Of a stretch of DNA of 64,000 nucleotides, positions 57,463 to 64,000 are shown in pieces; position 1 is the first letter of the stretch, and each line of letters starts with the position of its first letter. The position numbers and the translations under genes were made by a program. Source of the stretch: an uncultured Lactobacillus sp. (GTDB taxonomy: Bacteria; Bacillota; Bacilli; Lactobacillales; Lactobacillaceae); the NCBI RefSeq assembly GCF_902491705.1, contig NZ_CABUIW010000001.1:61903-125902 (forward strand), read 5' to 3'. A model generated the notes under the pieces. That model did no database searches, had not been told where the DNA came from, and saw only the letters and a list, made by a program, of their open reading frames with translations.

Positions 57463-57902
57463 TAAAATAATTCATCTCGTTTTCCATCAAGTATATGCTC
57501 ACTCAAATTAGGGTCAAAAAACACAGGTAGGTCATGATCAAAATTGTAGGCTAATTTATGTTGCTGCAATTCATCCTTAGTCATCCACGTCAAAGTCCCC
57601 TCATTTGACGCTTTAACTGTGCCTATAAATTCGTCAGCAATATAGAAAAAGACTAAGTAGCGTTCATTATTTTTGTCATAAAACTGCTTCACTCCAGCAA
57701 GTTTTGGCTTAAAAATGGTTAGTCCTGTTTCTTCTTTAACTTCTCGAATAACTGAATCATTAAAAGATTCATGTGGTTCGACATGACCGCCAGGGAAGGT
57801 AAGACCTGGCCAAACAGGGTCATTGCGGTTTAAAACTAAAATTTTACCTTTATTTTTGATCATACACATATTGGTTAAAGTAACTGGTTCAGTTCTTTTC
57901 AA
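57462..57902 (-). CDS. NUDIX hydrolase (MutT/YtkD-like)
   Basis: 146 aa cytosolic pyrophosphohydrolase. The Nudix box is complete at residues 39-61 (G39, E45, R53-E54, E57-E58, G60), in the order GX5EX7REUXEEXGU. Substrates may be oxidised dGTP or other nucleotides; this cannot be fixed from sequence. The start is TTG (MKRTEPV) after AGTAGG with a 10-base gap; no in-frame ATG occurs before residue 12. Its stop overlaps the M23-like gene start, so the two are coupled. Confidence 0.9.
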   Translation of the reverse strand: MKRTEPVTLTNMCMIKNKGKILVLNRNDPVWPGLTFPGGHVEPHESFNDSVIREVKEETGLTIFKPKLAGVKQFYDKNNERYLVFFYIADEFIGTVKASNEGTLTWMTKDELQQHKLAYNFDHDLPVFFDPNLSEHILDGKRDELF

Positions 57903-57994
57903 TGTAATAACCTACTTTCTCTGTACGATTATAACAAAAAACATCTACTAAATATGCTAAAATTTGAATAAACATACTCTTTGTGGAGGACTAA

Positions 57995-58681
57995 ATGAAT
58001 TTAAGATTGAATACTTTGGCAAAAATGGTGGATCCTGACAGTAAAGTCGCTGATATTGGGACTGACCATGCTTATTTGCCAATTGAATTAGTTAAAACAG
58101 GAAAAATAAAATATGCGATTGCAAGTGATGTAGCTAAGGGACCGCTTGAAAATGCTAAAAACGATATTATGGAAGCAGGCTTAAGTGATCAAATTGAAAC
58201 GCGTCTAGGCAATGGCTTAGAAACGATTACTCATCAAGATCAAGTAGACACTGTAGTAATTGCCGGAATGGGCGGCAAATTAATGGTGGATATTTTAGAT
58301 GCAGCGTGGAGTAAAGACTTTCAATTTAAGACCTTGGTGCTAGAACCTAATATTGGTGAAGCAGGCGTACGTAATTGGCTCATGATGCACAATTATCAAA
58401 TTGTAGATGAAAAATTAATTGCGGAAGCAGGTCATACTTACGAATTAATAAAAGCTAGATTAACGGCTGATAAACATGATTTAACTGAAAAAGAAATTTT
58501 CTTTGGTCCATTTATTGTGCAAGAGAAGAATCCAGTCTTTTATCAAAAATGGCAAGGTCAATTAAGCTACAACGAAAAGTTGCTCCAGAACTTAAATAAA
58601 GCTAGAAATAAAGATGAAGATCGAATTAATGAAGTTGAACACAACATTCAATTAATTAAGGAGGAATTGGGTAATGACTAA
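57995..58681 (+). CDS. trmK: tRNA (adenine(22)-N(1))-methyltransferase
   Basis: 228 aa SAM-dependent enzyme that methylates A22 of tRNA. The motif VADIGTDHAYLPIELVKTG (about 18-36) binds SAM; VVIAGMGGKLM follows near residue 88, and LEPNIGEAGVRNWL is family-typical. A C-terminal coiled-coil-like helix pair ends the protein. ATG follows TGGAGGACTAA. Overlaps the NIF3-like gene by 8 bases; this pair is conserved beside rpoD in many Firmicutes but is separated from it here. Confidence 0.95.
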   Translation: MNLRLNTLAKMVDPDSKVADIGTDHAYLPIELVKTGKIKYAIASDVAKGPLENAKNDIMEAGLSDQIETRLGNGLETITHQDQVDTVVIAGMGGKLMVDILDAAWSKDFQFKTLVLEPNIGEAGVRNWLMMHNYQIVDEKLIAEAGHTYELIKARLTADKHDLTEKEIFFGPFIVQEKNPVFYQKWQGQLSYNEKLLQNLNKARNKDEDRINEVEHNIQLIKEELGND

Positions 58682-59471
58682 GGTTAAAGATATAGTTGAA
58701 CGATTGAGACAAGATTTCCCAGAAGATATTGCTTCTAAAGGCGATCCTGTTGGGATGCAAATTGGTTCAATGGATGCAGATGTTACAAAGGTGATGACTA
58801 CTTTGGATGTACGTCCACAAGTAGTTGAAGAAGCAGTAGAAAAGGGCGTTAACTTTATTGTTAGCCACCACCCTGTAATGTTTAGACCAGCTCGCAATTT
58901 GGACTTCTCTAATGCCCAAAATGCAATGTATGGCAATATTATCAAGAACGGAATTACTGTTTATTCAATTCATACCAATTCTGATAAGGCACAAGATGGT
59001 TCTGCAGATTGGCAAGCAGAAGAATTGGGCTTAAAGGATGTTGAACCATTTTGCTTAGATGATGACGGTATTGCAATGGGACGCAAAGGTAAGTTACCAA
59101 AAACTATGTCAGCGTACGATTTTGCCTACTATGTCAAAGAAAAAATGAATATTAAAATGGCTAGATTAATTACTGCAGATAATAAAAAGAAGATTTCAAC
59201 TGTTAGCTTTATTTGTGGTGATGGTGGTAAATATTGGACTAGAGCTTTAGATGATCATCTTGATGCCTTTATTACAGGAGATGTTTATTATCATGTTGGT
59301 CATGACATGATTTCATCTGGTTTAACAGTAGTTGATCCTGGTCATTATACTGAAAAATTGTTTAAATATAAGGTATATGATCGCCTTAAAAAATGGAATG
59401 AAGAAAATAACTGGAATGTTGGTGTTGAACTTTCAGAAGTTTCAACTAATCCATTTCAAGATTTGTTTTAA
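58674..59471 (+). CDS. NIF3/YqfO (DUF34) family metal-binding protein
   Basis: 265 aa, the short form without the central PII-like insertion of B. subtilis YqfO. The dinuclear metal motif ISHHPVMF is near residue 63, HTNSDKA near 100, and the C-terminal DPGHYTEK near 222. Often labelled GTP cyclohydrolase I type 2, an activity poorly supported for this family. The ATG overlaps the trmK end, with AAGGAGGAATTGGGTA ahead. Probably co-transcribed with pepT, 20 bases on. Confidence 0.93.
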   Translation: MTKVKDIVERLRQDFPEDIASKGDPVGMQIGSMDADVTKVMTTLDVRPQVVEEAVEKGVNFIVSHHPVMFRPARNLDFSNAQNAMYGNIIKNGITVYSIHTNSDKAQDGSADWQAEELGLKDVEPFCLDDDGIAMGRKGKLPKTMSAYDFAYYVKEKMNIKMARLITADNKKKISTVSFICGDGGKYWTRALDDHLDAFITGDVYYHVGHDMISSGLTVVDPGHYTEKLFKYKVYDRLKKWNEENNWNVGVELSEVSTNPFQDLF

Positions 59472-59491
59472 ATAGAAAGAGGACAGGATAA

Positions 59492-60733
59492 ATGGAATAC
59501 CCAAATTTATTACCAAGATTTTTAAAGTATGTAAAAGTAAATTCACGTTCTGATGAACATTCAGATCGTTTCCCTTCAACTGAAAGAGAAGAAAACTTCC
59601 AAAAGAACGTAATTATGAAGGATCTTGAAGAATTAGGCTTAAGCGATATTCACTATAATCAAAAAGCTGGTAGCGTAATTGCTGAAATTCCTTCAAACGT
59701 TGACTATGATGTACCTGTGATGGGCTTTTTGGCACACAGTGATACAGCTGACTTTAATTCAGAAAATGTTAAGCCACAAATTCATGAAAACTATGATGGT
59801 GAAAGCAAGATCCAATTAGGTGATTCAGAATTTTATCTTGATCCAAAGGTTTTCCCACATTTGAAGAACTATAAGGGTCAAACAATTATCACCGCTTCAG
59901 GAGACACTTTGCTTGGTGGAGACGACAAATGTGGTGTTTCTGAATTAATGACTTTCGCTGAATACTTGATGAATCATCCAGAAGTAAAGCATGGTAAGAT
60001 TCGTTTAGCATTTACTCCTGATGAAGAAATTGGTACTGGTGCTGAACACTTTGATGTAAAAGATTTCGGTGCAGATTTTGCCTTTACTGTTGATGGTGAA
60101 GCACCTGGTAAGCTTGACTGGGGTACTTTCTCAGCAGCTCAATTTAGCCTTGATATTCAAGGTGTAAATGTGCACCCAGCTGTAGCTAAGGGTCAAATGA
60201 TTAATGCTGTTCAAGTAGGAATTGATTTCCATAATCAATTGCCAGAACATGATCGTCCTGAGCATACTGATGGTCGCGAAGGATTCTTCCACTTGATGAG
60301 CTTTAACGGTACAGTTGATAATGCTCACCTTGATTACATTATTCGTGATTTCGAACGTGACGGCCTTGAAGAGCGTAAGAATTTGGTTAAGTCAATCGTA
60401 GACAAGATGAACGCTGAATTTGGTACTGAAAGAATCAAATTAAAGATGTGGGATCAATACTACAACATGGCTGATGAATTAAAGAAGCACATGGATATTG
60501 TTGATTTGGCTAGGGATGCATATAAGGCTGAAGGTCTTGAAATTAACGAAGATCCAGTTCGTGGTGGTACAGATGGATCACAATTGACTTATATGGGTCT
60601 TCCATGTCCTAATATTTTTGCCGGCGAAGAAAACATGCATGGTCGTTATGAATACACTGTTCTTGAATCCATGTACAAAGCCGTTGACGTCATGATCAAG
60701 ATGGCTGAATTGAACGCTGAAAGAGCAAAGTAG
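59492..60733 (+). CDS. pepT: Peptidase T (tripeptidase)
   Basis: 413 aa cytosolic M20-family zinc aminotripeptidase that feeds on peptides, typical of amino-acid-requiring lactobacilli. His82 and Asp84 in LAHSDTADFN and the GGDDKCG and PDEEIGTG motifs give the two-zinc site and the general base. ATG follows AGAAAGAGGACAGGATAA. Last gene of the trmK-nif3-pepT unit. Confidence 0.96.
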   Translation: MEYPNLLPRFLKYVKVNSRSDEHSDRFPSTEREENFQKNVIMKDLEELGLSDIHYNQKAGSVIAEIPSNVDYDVPVMGFLAHSDTADFNSENVKPQIHENYDGESKIQLGDSEFYLDPKVFPHLKNYKGQTIITASGDTLLGGDDKCGVSELMTFAEYLMNHPEVKHGKIRLAFTPDEEIGTGAEHFDVKDFGADFAFTVDGEAPGKLDWGTFSAAQFSLDIQGVNVHPAVAKGQMINAVQVGIDFHNQLPEHDRPEHTDGREGFFHLMSFNGTVDNAHLDYIIRDFERDGLEERKNLVKSIVDKMNAEFGTERIKLKMWDQYYNMADELKKHMDIVDLARDAYKAEGLEINEDPVRGGTDGSQLTYMGLPCPNIFAGEENMHGRYEYTVLESMYKAVDVMIKMAELNAERAK

Positions 60734-60854
60734 TGAAACATTTTTAAATTATTATAATAAAAATATATACTTTTTTGTTATGATAATAACGTGAATCTTA
60801 TGCTTTAGAAAATTAGAATAAGTTATTCACTAATATTATAATTGATAAAAAATA

Positions 60855-60897
60855 AGCTGATATTATTGTTAAATCAATGATATCAGCTATTTTTTTG
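60855..60897 (+). terminator. Terminator between pepT and the ABC operon
   Basis: Perfect stem AGCTGATAT/ATATCAGCT around a TATTGTTAAATCAATG loop (itself partly paired), followed by TTTTTTT. It lies about 120 bases past pepT. Confidence 0.8.
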
Positions 60898-60947
60898 CTT
60901 TGAATTTTACTTTTACCTTTTTTGTGAAACAGGAAGAAAAATAATAC

Positions 60948-60976
60948 TTGAAAATCAGGTATAAAGTTAGTAGTAT
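60948..60976 (+). promoter_or_regulatory. Promoter of the YtrA-type ABC operon
   Basis: TTGAAA, 17-base spacer, TAGTAT, about 47 bases upstream of the GntR-type gene. Confidence 0.55.
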
Positions 60977-61001
60977 TATTAGTGTAATAGATAAATAATA
61001 C
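60973..61001. promoter_or_regulatory. Inverted repeat, candidate GntR-type operator
   Basis: GTATTAT (60973-60979) and ATAATAC (60995-61001), 15 bases apart, overlapping the -10 box. The position suits autorepression by the first gene product; the long spacing makes this tentative. Confidence 0.4.
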
Positions 61002-61023
61002 AGTATGAGTAGAAGGTGAGTAA

Positions 61024-61398
61024 ATGGAATTCAAAGATAATATTCCTATTTATCTTCAAATTGAACAATATTTATATCGTCAAATCGCTTTAGGCAAAAT
61101 GAAGGCCGGAGAAAAAATTCCATCAGTTAGAAAATTAGCCTTGGAATTAACTGTTAATGTCAATACTGTTCAACGTGCTTTGCAGGAAATGAACACACAG
61201 GGCATTCTCTATACTAAGCGTGGCGAAGGAAATTTTGTTACTGAAGACACGGAACTGTTGTCTAAGACAAAGCAATTACTCATTAATAATGAGTTAGATG
61301 AGTTTGTTCAAAATATGGAAAAATTAGGTGTTAAAAAAGATGAATTAGTTTCAACACTTACAGATTACTTGGAGCATAGTGAGGATCATCATGAGTGA
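61024..61398 (+). CDS. GntR family regulator, YtrA subfamily
   Basis: 124 aa with an N-terminal winged helix (IYLQIEQYLYRQIALGKMKA, then GEKIPSVRKLALELTVNVNT) and a short helical dimerisation tail, the size of YtrA-type repressors. These proteins normally repress the ABC transporter operon they head, responding to cell-envelope-active compounds. ATG follows AGAAGGTGAGTAA. The stop overlaps the ABC ATPase start by 8 bases, so regulator and ATPase are coupled. Confidence 0.95.
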   Translation: MEFKDNIPIYLQIEQYLYRQIALGKMKAGEKIPSVRKLALELTVNVNTVQRALQEMNTQGILYTKRGEGNFVTEDTELLSKTKQLLINNELDEFVQNMEKLGVKKDELVSTLTDYLEHSEDHHE

Positions 61399-62098
61399 TT
61401 TATTAACCATTAAAGATTTATCGTACAAGAAAAATCAAAAGACTATTTTAAAGAATGTAGATTTAACTTTGACGTCAGGCAAAATCGTTGCCTTATTAGG
61501 TGAAAATGGGGCAGGGAAGACGACACTGATGCGTATTATTGCGGGAGTTGCTAAGAACTATAAGGGACAGATCGATTTAGCTGGTGCAACTAAAGAAGCT
61601 GAAAGAAAGGCTAAATTGTCCTTTACTGATGGCTTAACTGGTTTTAGTGATTCAACTAAAATTTTTCAAGTTGTTCGTTTTTACGCTACAATCTTCCAAG
61701 ATTTTGATGAAAATGAATTTGATGAATTACGTAAATTTATAAAATTAGATCCCGAGATGAAACTTAGTCAATTGTCTCGTGGTATGCGTGAAAAATTAAT
61801 CATTGCTTTAACCTTTGCCCGTAAAGCAGACTTATATTTGCTTGATGAACCATTTGGTGGCATTGATGCAATGGCCCGCAAGAAGATCATTAATTCAATT
61901 ATTTTGTGGAAAGACGAAAAATCTACTATTTTGATCTCTGATCACTTTGTAAATGAAATTTCATCATTATTAGATGAAGTAGTTATTGTCAAAGATAATA
62001 CGATTTTAGAGCATAAGTCAGCAGATGATATTAGACAAAACCACAAGTCAATTGAAGAATACTATGAAAGCTTTTATGCAGATGAGGATGATGAATAA
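61391..62098 (+). CDS. ABC transporter ATP-binding protein
   Basis: 235 aa ATPase of the YtrB type. Walker A GENGAGKTT at residues 37-45, signature LSRGMREKL, Walker B DLYLLDEPFGGID, and the H-loop SDHF. The Q-loop region is short, as usual in this group. The ATG (MSDLLTIK) follows GTGAGG; longer upstream starts overlap that site. It powers the permeases encoded next. Its stop abuts the next ATG. Confidence 0.96.
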   Translation: MSDLLTIKDLSYKKNQKTILKNVDLTLTSGKIVALLGENGAGKTTLMRIIAGVAKNYKGQIDLAGATKEAERKAKLSFTDGLTGFSDSTKIFQVVRFYATIFQDFDENEFDELRKFIKLDPEMKLSQLSRGMREKLIIALTFARKADLYLLDEPFGGIDAMARKKIINSIILWKDEKSTILISDHFVNEISSLLDEVVIVKDNTILEHKSADDIRQNHKSIEEYYESFYADEDDE

Positions 62099-62934
62099 TG
62101 ACTAGCTTTAATACATTGTTCAATAGAATGTTTCAAGAAAAAAGCAAGGCAGTTTATTTAATCTATTTAATTCAAACATTTGCTAGCTTATGTTTTACAT
62201 TGATGATGTTCTTTTCTACTAGAGGACAAGATCCTCAAATTGTAGTAGGAAAAGCACGAGAAACAGTTAATCCTATAATAGAGTTTTTGTTTATGTTTGC
62301 AGCAATGGTGGCTGTTACATCAGTTTTTGCAGGATTTGTTTATTGGATTATTTCATCCGTTAAAAATGAAAGAATAAACCGCAGTCAAACTTGGCGTTTG
62401 ATTCCAATTAGTGATACTAAATTCTTATTAAGTAATTTTGGTACAGCACTTATTTCATATATTTGGCTGCAAATTATAGAAATTGTAACTGTTGTGGTTG
62501 CTTCATTACCTCTGCTTTTTGCAAGTAAAGAAATTAAAGGACTGTTTCAAGGATCTAATCATAATATCAGTGCTCAAGATTGGTGGCAGTTATTAGGCGG
62601 TATAGTGTTCGTAATTTTGTTAGGCTATGCTTGGTATGCAGTAGTTAGCTTAATTAATTTAAGTAGTAAAAGTATCATGGATTTTCTTCCAGGTGGTTCA
62701 AGCAAAGCGCTCATGTTTTTAGTTAGATTAGTAGTTATCGTCATGGTTGTTTGGCTTTTAGGCTATGCGGGAAGTGTATTGTTCTCAGTTGTTGGTAGAT
62801 TTACGCCATTTGCACTAGGAAATGGTGATATACAGATGGGATCAACTATTCTTGGATTTCTTGCCTTTGATGTAGTTATAACTTTAATTGATATTTTACT
62901 ATTGAATAAATTTGTCGAAGCAAAACAAAATTAA
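62098..62934 (+). CDS. ABC transporter permease (YtrC/D-like)
   Basis: 278 aa membrane protein with about six hydrophobic helices and a first helix preceded by LFNRMFQEKSKAVYLIYLIQ, a start it shares with the next two genes. A central IINRSQTWRLIPIS-type cytosolic loop (RINRSQTWRLIP) is also shared. One-base overlap with the ATPase gene. Likely forms the channel together with the paralogue that follows. The substrate is unknown. Confidence 0.9.
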   Translation: MTSFNTLFNRMFQEKSKAVYLIYLIQTFASLCFTLMMFFSTRGQDPQIVVGKARETVNPIIEFLFMFAAMVAVTSVFAGFVYWIISSVKNERINRSQTWRLIPISDTKFLLSNFGTALISYIWLQIIEIVTVVVASLPLLFASKEIKGLFQGSNHNISAQDWWQLLGGIVFVILLGYAWYAVVSLINLSSKSIMDFLPGGSSKALMFLVRLVVIVMVVWLLGYAGSVLFSVVGRFTPFALGNGDIQMGSTILGFLAFDVVITLIDILLLNKFVEAKQN

Positions 62935-62946
62935 AGGAGGGTTAAT

Positions 62947-63780
62947 ATGACAAGTACTAAAGCCTTGTTTAAACAAATGTTTTTGCAAAAGCGACGTTAT
63001 GCTAATTTAGTCTTATTGATCCAAACCTTTGCAGTAATATTTATGTTACTAATGGGGATTATCTTTAATAGAAATAATCCTATTAATACTTTGTCTAGTG
63101 GTTTTGCAGGTAATGAAAATATTTGGAGCACAATATTGGGCTTAGGCGCAATTACTACATTTTTTGCGGATATTACTTTCTTAGGCTTAATGTGCTGGCA
63201 AAATGAAAAGATTAATTTGAGTCAAACTTGGCAATTGATTCCTACATCCAGTAGCAAAATTTGGTTGGCCAATATTCTTTCTAGTTTAGTAGGATGCTTC
63301 TATGTAGGCGTTATTCAAGTCGTAATTGGGTTAATTGTCCTTATTATTGATGGTTATAGTAGTAATATTAATCCATTTGGTGGTAAGTTTACTCTTGATA
63401 ATAGTGATATTGTGGGTTTTGCTGAAGAAATCTTAGTTTTAGTTGGTCTTTGCTTAATCATTTTTGCTTTTGTAAGTTTTACCAATCTTTTAACTAGAGC
63501 CATAACTGATCAATTACCAATAAAGAATGTTGCCGCCATTAAATTAATTGTAATGGCAGTCTTAGTAATTATTGGTATAGTCATTGCGGCTCGCATTAAT
63601 GATCAAGTGACTATGATGTATTATAATCATGTCCTTACTAAAACTGGTGAATTTGCCAAGGTTTCTATTGATACTATTGGTGTTACTGCACTTGAATATT
63701 GGATTGGCTCAATCTTATTAGGAATTATTGATTGTCTTCTTATTCAGAACATTGTTGAACCTAAGATTGTTAATCGCTAG
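62947..63780 (+). CDS. ABC transporter permease, paralogue of the preceding gene
   Basis: 277 aa, about six transmembrane helices. It starts TKALFKQMFLQKRRYANLVL and has INLSQTWQLIPTSSSK, both matching the upstream permease, so the pair arose by tandem duplication. ATG follows AAAGGAGGGTTAAT. A third copy begins 15 bases downstream and is broken by an insertion element. Confidence 0.9.
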   Translation: MTSTKALFKQMFLQKRRYANLVLLIQTFAVIFMLLMGIIFNRNNPINTLSSGFAGNENIWSTILGLGAITTFFADITFLGLMCWQNEKINLSQTWQLIPTSSSKIWLANILSSLVGCFYVGVIQVVIGLIVLIIDGYSSNINPFGGKFTLDNSDIVGFAEEILVLVGLCLIIFAFVSFTNLLTRAITDQLPIKNVAAIKLIVMAVLVIIGIVIAARINDQVTMMYYNHVLTKTGEFAKVSIDTIGVTALEYWIGSILLGIIDCLLIQNIVEPKIVNR

Positions 63781-63795
63781 GAGAGGGTGAGTGAT

Positions 63796-63856
63796 TTGGC
63801 TGGTTTTGGCAGTATATTTAAACAAATGTGGATACAAAAGAGCAGATACATCTATC
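63796..63856 (+). pseudogene. Third ABC permease gene, truncated by insertion element
   Basis: TTG start 8 bases after GGAGAGGG, followed by AGFGSIFKQMWIQKSRYIY, the same N-terminal pattern (LFKQMF-QK-RY) as the two preceding permeases. The match ends at 63856, where the IS end begins. About 20 of an expected 280 codons remain here. The remainder may lie beyond the element outside the window. Confidence 0.7.
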
Positions 63857-64000
63857 TGAAGTGGGACCTAAAAAGTAGACATTTTAAAACATAGGATTAA
63901 TAGAGGCTTGATTCCGATATTCTTTCGGAGTTAAGCCTTTTAATCTGCTCTTTATCCTTTCTTCGTTATAGTATTTGATATATTCCTCTATAGCTTGAGC
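63857..64000 (-). mobile_element. IS3-family insertion sequence, one end only
   Basis: The element begins with TG at 63857 (TGAAGTGGGACCTAAAAAGT is the terminal sequence), as is usual for IS3 ends, and runs past the window edge. Inside is the 3' end of an orfB transposase. The other end, the target duplication and full identity cannot be seen. Confidence 0.8.
63884..64000 (-). CDS. IS3-family transposase OrfB, C-terminal 38 residues
   Basis: Translates as AQAIEEYIKYYNEERIKSRL followed by KGLTPKEYRNQASINPMF and a stop. The YNEERIKSRLKGLTPKEYR pattern is the C-terminal signature of IS3-family (IS150 group) DDE transposases. Its N-terminus is beyond the right edge. Confidence 0.9.
   Translation of the reverse strand, partial: AQAIEEYIKYYNEERIKSRLKGLTPKEYRNQASINPMF

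Noticed and set aside
1..64000. CRISPR array, tRNA or rRNA genes, prophage or integrative element
   Set aside because: No regularly spaced direct repeats, no cloverleaf or rRNA sequence noticed, and no integrase or phage structural genes; only the IS3-family end at the right edge is mobile.

Overview
The window is a low-GC, gene-dense chromosomal segment from a Lactobacillus, most likely of the L. acidophilus/crispatus/helveticus clade. The basis is AT-rich codon use, Firmicutes gene order (yqeY-phoH-ybeY-era-recO-glyQS-dnaG-rpoD), T-box leaders, AGGAGG ribosome sites with frequent TTG/GTG starts, a secreted S-layer-type (SLAP-like) protein and B. subtilis-style purine genes. The species cannot be fixed from the sequence alone. 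No rRNA, tRNA, CRISPR array, prophage or replication origin is seen. The only mobile DNA is one end of an IS3-family element at the right edge.

Layout. 1-1.6 kb: sulfur amino-acid pair metA-like/cysK (minus). 1.6-9.0 kb: an AraC-type regulator and MFS transporter facing a sucrose-type PTS permease, a GH32 fructofuranosidase and a GH36 alpha-galactosidase, probably a sucrose/raffinose-type sugar module. 9-21.6 kb: accessory genes: cardiolipin synthase, SLAP-like protein, PPK2, P-type ATPase, LysR + orphan citX, an Eis-like acetyltransferase with two small partners, a secreted protein, an ABM-domain protein, and BrnQ behind a T-box leader. 21.7-26.8 kb: threonine pathway, thrC-lysC divergent from hom-thrB around a strikingly symmetric promoter region. 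26.9-31.6 kb: a secreted lysine-rich protein, a hypothetical protein, YitT, MsrA, a secreted M23-like protein and a PPDK/PEPS regulatory kinase.

31.7-41.9 kb: housekeeping block: rpsU, yqeY, phoH, ybeY, era, recO, then a glycine T-box and glyQ-glyS-dnaG-rpoD. 42-56.7 kb: complete de novo IMP synthesis in two units, fhs-purE-purK-purB and purC-S-Q-L-F-M-(N+H)-D, each preceded by PurR-box-like sequences. fhs makes the 10-formyl-THF used by PurN and PurH. PurN and PurH are one uninterrupted reading frame here, with an intact internal ribosome site for purH.

56.8-64 kb: a second M23-like gene with a frameshifted end, a NUDIX hydrolase, trmK, a NIF3-family gene, pepT, and a GntR(YtrA)-regulated ABC exporter whose third permease gene is cut after about 20 codons by the IS3-family element.

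The observations most worth follow-up are the PurN-PurH fusion at an A-tract, the two-way promoter between thrC and hom, the hairpin-spaced ribosome site of the M23 gene, the altered second HKD motif of cardiolipin synthase, the orphan citX, and the IS-broken ABC operon. I did not find a clearly new multi-gene defence or mobile system.
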